This document shows, piece by piece, positions 6,413 through 8,126 of a DNA stretch of 8,126 nucleotides. The notes below the pieces were generated by a model. The model did no database searches, was not told the DNA's origin, and saw only the letters and a list, made by a program, of their open reading frames with translations. The stretch is from Ilumatobacter sp. GTDB taxonomy: Bacteria > Actinomycetota > Acidimicrobiia > Acidimicrobiales > Ilumatobacteraceae. The stretch's first letter is position 1, and every line of letters starts with the position of its first letter. A program made the translations under genes and the position numbers. Location: contig JAJCXU010000077.1 of NCBI GenBank assembly GCA_029263275.1, forward strand, positions 1 through 8,126. The letters run 5' to 3'.

Positions 6413-7639
6413 ATGGCTGCTGAACCGACTGTGCTCGTAATCGTCCTCGCCGGCGGCGAGGGCAAGCGTCTACAACCACTCACGAACGACCGCGCCAAGC
6501 CGGCCGTGCCGTTTGCCGGCACGTACCGGATGATCGACTTCGCGCTGTCGAACTTCGCCAACGCGGGCTACCGCAAAGTGGTCGTGCTCACGCAGTACAA
6601 GAGCCACAGTCTCGACCGTCACATCAGCATGACTTGGCGGTTCTCGACCCTGTTGGGTGACTACGTCACACCAGTCCCGGCGCAGATGCGTCGCGGCCCG
6701 TACTGGTTCCAGGGATCTGCCGATGCGATCTACCAGAACCTCAACCTCATCAACGACGAGAAGCCCGACATCGTGTGCGTCTTCGGCGCCGACCACATCT
6801 ATCGGATGGACCCGCGCCAGATGGTCGAACAGCATGTCGCCGGCGATGCCGGTGTCACCGTGGCGGCCATTCCTGTTCCGAAGCATGAGGCGACCGATTT
6901 TGGTGTTATCGAATCCGACGCCGACGGCAAGATCATCGCCTTCCACGAGAAGTCGCCGTCGCCGCCCACGATGCCGGGCAACGACGAAATGTGTCTGGCG
7001 AGCATGGGCAACTACGTGTTCGATCGCGAGACGCTGATCGACATCGTCACGCCCAAGGCCGACGGCCAGATGAACGACCTCGGCGGCGACGTGATCCCGG
7101 CACTCACCGCATCAGGTGACGCCCGCGTCTACGACTTCTCTCAGAACGAGATTCCCGGCCAAGGTGAACGGGAGCAGGGATACTGGCGCGACGTCGGAAC
7201 CCTCGATGCGTTCTACGACGCCAACATGGACCTCATTGCGCCCGTGCCGGTGTTCAACCTCTACAACGACAAATGGCCCGTGTTCACCGGTCGCCAGGCA
7301 CTCCCGCCGGCCAAGGTGTCACGGGGTCGCGGTGGCGAGCCGACATTCGTCGACGGCAGCTTGCTCTGTCAGGGGTCGATCATCTCTGGGGCGCACGTCG
7401 AGGGCTCGATCATTGGCCCTGGTTCGTTCGTCGACCACGACGCGCACGTCACCAACTCGATCCTCTTCCCGGACGTCACCATCGGCGCCGGCGCCCGACT
7501 CAATCGCTGCATCGTCGACAAGAACGTCGTCATCCCTGACTTCGCTCGTATCGGGTTCGACGCCGAACAAGATGCGAAGCAGTTCACGATCAGCGACAAC
7601 GGCATCGTCGTCATCGCGAAGGATCAGCAGATCACCTAG
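6413..7639 (+). CDS. glgC: Glucose-1-phosphate adenylyltransferase (ADP-glucose pyrophosphorylase)
   Basis: Makes ADP-glucose and pyrophosphate from ATP and glucose-1-phosphate, the committed and usually allosterically controlled step of glycogen synthesis. The 408 residues match the family's full length. The nucleotidyltransferase domain shows [11 protein letters not shown] (14-24), RAKPAVPF (27-34), [19 protein letters not shown] (98-109), GADHIYRMD with catalytic D127, FHEKS with glucose-1-phosphate-binding E179/K180, and [18 protein letters not shown] (257-274). The C-terminal part (about 300-380) has hexapeptide-type repeats of a left-handed beta-helix ([17 protein letters not shown]). 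The E. coli activator lysine K39 (GGK) is replaced by Thr37 (FAGTYR), as expected for an enzyme with different effectors. Sequence style is typical of actinobacterial GlgC ([16 protein letters not shown]). ATG 6413 gives the normal N-terminus. Confidence 0.97.
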   Translation: MAAEPTVLVIVLAGGEGKRLQPLTNDRAKPAVPFAGTYRMIDFALSNFANAGYRKVVVLTQYKSHSLDRHISMTWRFSTLLGDYVTPVPAQMRRGPYWFQGSADAIYQNLNLINDEKPDIVCVFGADHIYRMDPRQMVEQHVAGDAGVTVAAIPVPKHEATDFGVIESDADGKIIAFHEKSPSPPTMPGNDEMCLASMGNYVFDRETLIDIVTPKADGQMNDLGGDVIPALTASGDARVYDFSQNEIPGQGEREQGYWRDVGTLDAFYDANMDLIAPVPVFNLYNDKWPVFTGRQALPPAKVSRGRGGEPTFVDGSLLCQGSIISGAHVEGSIIGPGSFVDHDAHVTNSILFPDVTIGAGARLNRCIVDKNVVIPDFARIGFDAEQDAKQFTISDNGIVVIAKDQQIT

Positions 7640-7655
7640 CGGTTGGCAGTTCCGG

Positions 7656-7817
7656 TCAACACTCCCACTGGTATTTGACCTGGTCGTTGATCATCCACAC
7701 ATCAAGCTTGCCGCTGTCCGATGCCCAGCGGGCAACGCTGTCTTCCCAGACGATGAGTGTTCCGATGCTGTCGCCGCACGCTGGATAGAAGCTGATTGCC
7801 TCGTGAGATGCCTGCGA
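7656..7817 (-). pseudogene. Start-less reading frame, probable 3' remnant of an unknown gene
   Basis: Between TAA (plus-strand 7818-7820) and TGA (7656-7658) the minus strand has 53 sense codons. Most of them read like real protein: EAISFYPACGDSIGTLIVW, then DSVARWASDSGKLDVW, then MINDQVKYQWEC. It is rich in Trp, Tyr and Asp, lacks the Arg/Ser/Pro bias of shadow frames in this DNA, and has mostly G or C in third positions. There is no ATG, GTG or TTG in the first 40 codons, and upstream lies the end of the maleylpyruvate isomerase-like gene in another frame. The simplest reading is the C-terminal remnant of a deleted or frameshifted gene, perhaps a secreted protein with a Cys-Cys pair. A non-standard ATC start is a less likely alternative. 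Family not recognised. Confidence 0.4.
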
Positions 7818-7845
7818 TTACCCCTGAGGTGGGGGAGGGGCTGGC

Positions 7846-8126
7846 TCAGCTGTTGAACATCGCTGCCAGGACGCCCAATTCCTCAGGTGCGCCCGGAAGT
7901 GCCTCGGCGACCGCATCACCTCTCCCAGCGAGAGCGTCAATCGCCGTCGGCGCCACGCCCGAGACCGCAGCCGCACCAGTTGGCACCTCAGCACTGCGAG
8001 CGGCACCTGCGTCGCAACTGACCTCGACGGTGTGGCTGCCGATGCCACTGAGCTGCACGGTTGAGGAGACCGACTGCTCAAGGGGAAGCAACACGTCGCG
8101 TTCGTGGAGCCACGAATCCCACAGCA
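7846..8126 (-). CDS. C-terminal part of a maleylpyruvate isomerase-like (mycothiol-dependent/DinB-type) protein, cut by the window edge
   Basis: The minus-strand frame is open from the window end to TGA at 7846-7848, giving 92 complete residues. It begins LWDSWLHERDVLLPL. The W-x-H-E-x-D pattern with following hydrophobics resembles the helix in mycothiol-dependent maleylpyruvate isomerase-like proteins (MDMPI/DinB_2 superfamily) that supplies a metal-binding His. Actinobacteria carry many such proteins, mostly of unknown substrate. After it comes a strand-rich section (STVQLSGIGSHTVEVSCD) and an Ala/Gly-rich helical end, consistent with the MDMPI C-terminal domain. The active site and true start lie outside the window, so both family and function are tentative. 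It converges on glgC. Confidence 0.6.
   Translation of the reverse strand, partial: LWDSWLHERDVLLPLEQSVSSTVQLSGIGSHTVEVSCDAGAARSAEVPTGAAAVSGVAPTAIDALAGRGDAVAEALPGAPEELGVLAAMFNS

Noticed and set aside
7642..7660. Hairpin GTTGGC / GTCAAC just after the glgC stop, as a terminator
   Set aside because: Only six pairs including a G-T wobble and no T-run on either strand; too weak to call.
7821..7834. CCCC...GGGG inverted repeat as a terminator
   Set aside because: Four-base stem in a G-run, no T-tract, probably composition.
7116..7856. 246-codon plus-strand frame overlapping the end of glgC and the following gap
   Set aside because: Ser/Arg/Thr-rich shadow of glgC; the part beyond glgC merely lacks stops.
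1..8126. CRISPR arrays, tRNA genes, insertion sequences or prophage pieces
   Set aside because: No regularly spaced repeats, cloverleaf structures, transposase-like frames or flanking terminal repeats were seen.

Overview
The window looks like chromosomal DNA from a GC-rich actinobacterium. The evidence is high GC at third codon positions, few clear Shine-Dalgarno sequences, several starts sitting only 6-8 bases after a TANNNT-type -10 box (leaderless style), and a fragment resembling mycothiol-dependent maleylpyruvate isomerase proteins, which belong to mycothiol-making Actinomycetota. The overall flavour suggests Acidimicrobiia (Ilumatobacter-like), but that is inference and no database was consulted.

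Layout. Positions 1-47 hold the last 14 codons of a plus-strand gene whose tail matches the C-terminus of thiolases. Next come two very small genes: a minus-strand two-helix membrane protein (51-254) and a less certain plus-strand 52-residue protein (273-431). The minus strand then carries a TauD/TfdA-type Fe(II)/2-oxoglutarate dioxygenase (441-1520), a full-length phosphoenolpyruvate carboxylase (1655-4462) and, upstream of it, a small secreted lipoprotein (4519-4968). A 34-base divergent start region (4969-5002) separates that group from the plus-strand pair glgA (5003-6388) and glgC (6413-7639). After glgC lies a minus-strand reading frame with coding character but no start codon (7656-7817), probably a gene remnant. 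The window ends in the C-terminal part of a maleylpyruvate isomerase-like protein (7846 to the edge, minus strand).

How the genes work together. GlgC makes ADP-glucose from glucose-1-phosphate and ATP, and GlgA adds the glucose to an alpha-1,4-glucan, so this pair is the committed part of bacterial glycogen synthesis. PEP carboxylase makes oxaloacetate from PEP to refill the TCA cycle. The window therefore places carbon storage and anaplerosis back to back across one short divergent region, with an uncharacterised lipoprotein as the first gene on the ppc side. The dioxygenase has its own candidate promoter and no obvious link to its neighbours.

Most of the window is ordinary central metabolism. 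The points most worth a second look are: a threonine in place of the substrate-binding lysine of the KxGG motif in GlgA; the unknown lipoprotein with an HDHxxEQPFTR motif; the start-less reading frame after glgC; a perfect 13-base palindrome inside the candidate dioxygenase promoter; and the two tiny divergent genes near the left edge. I saw no CRISPR array, tRNA, rRNA, insertion sequence or phage gene.
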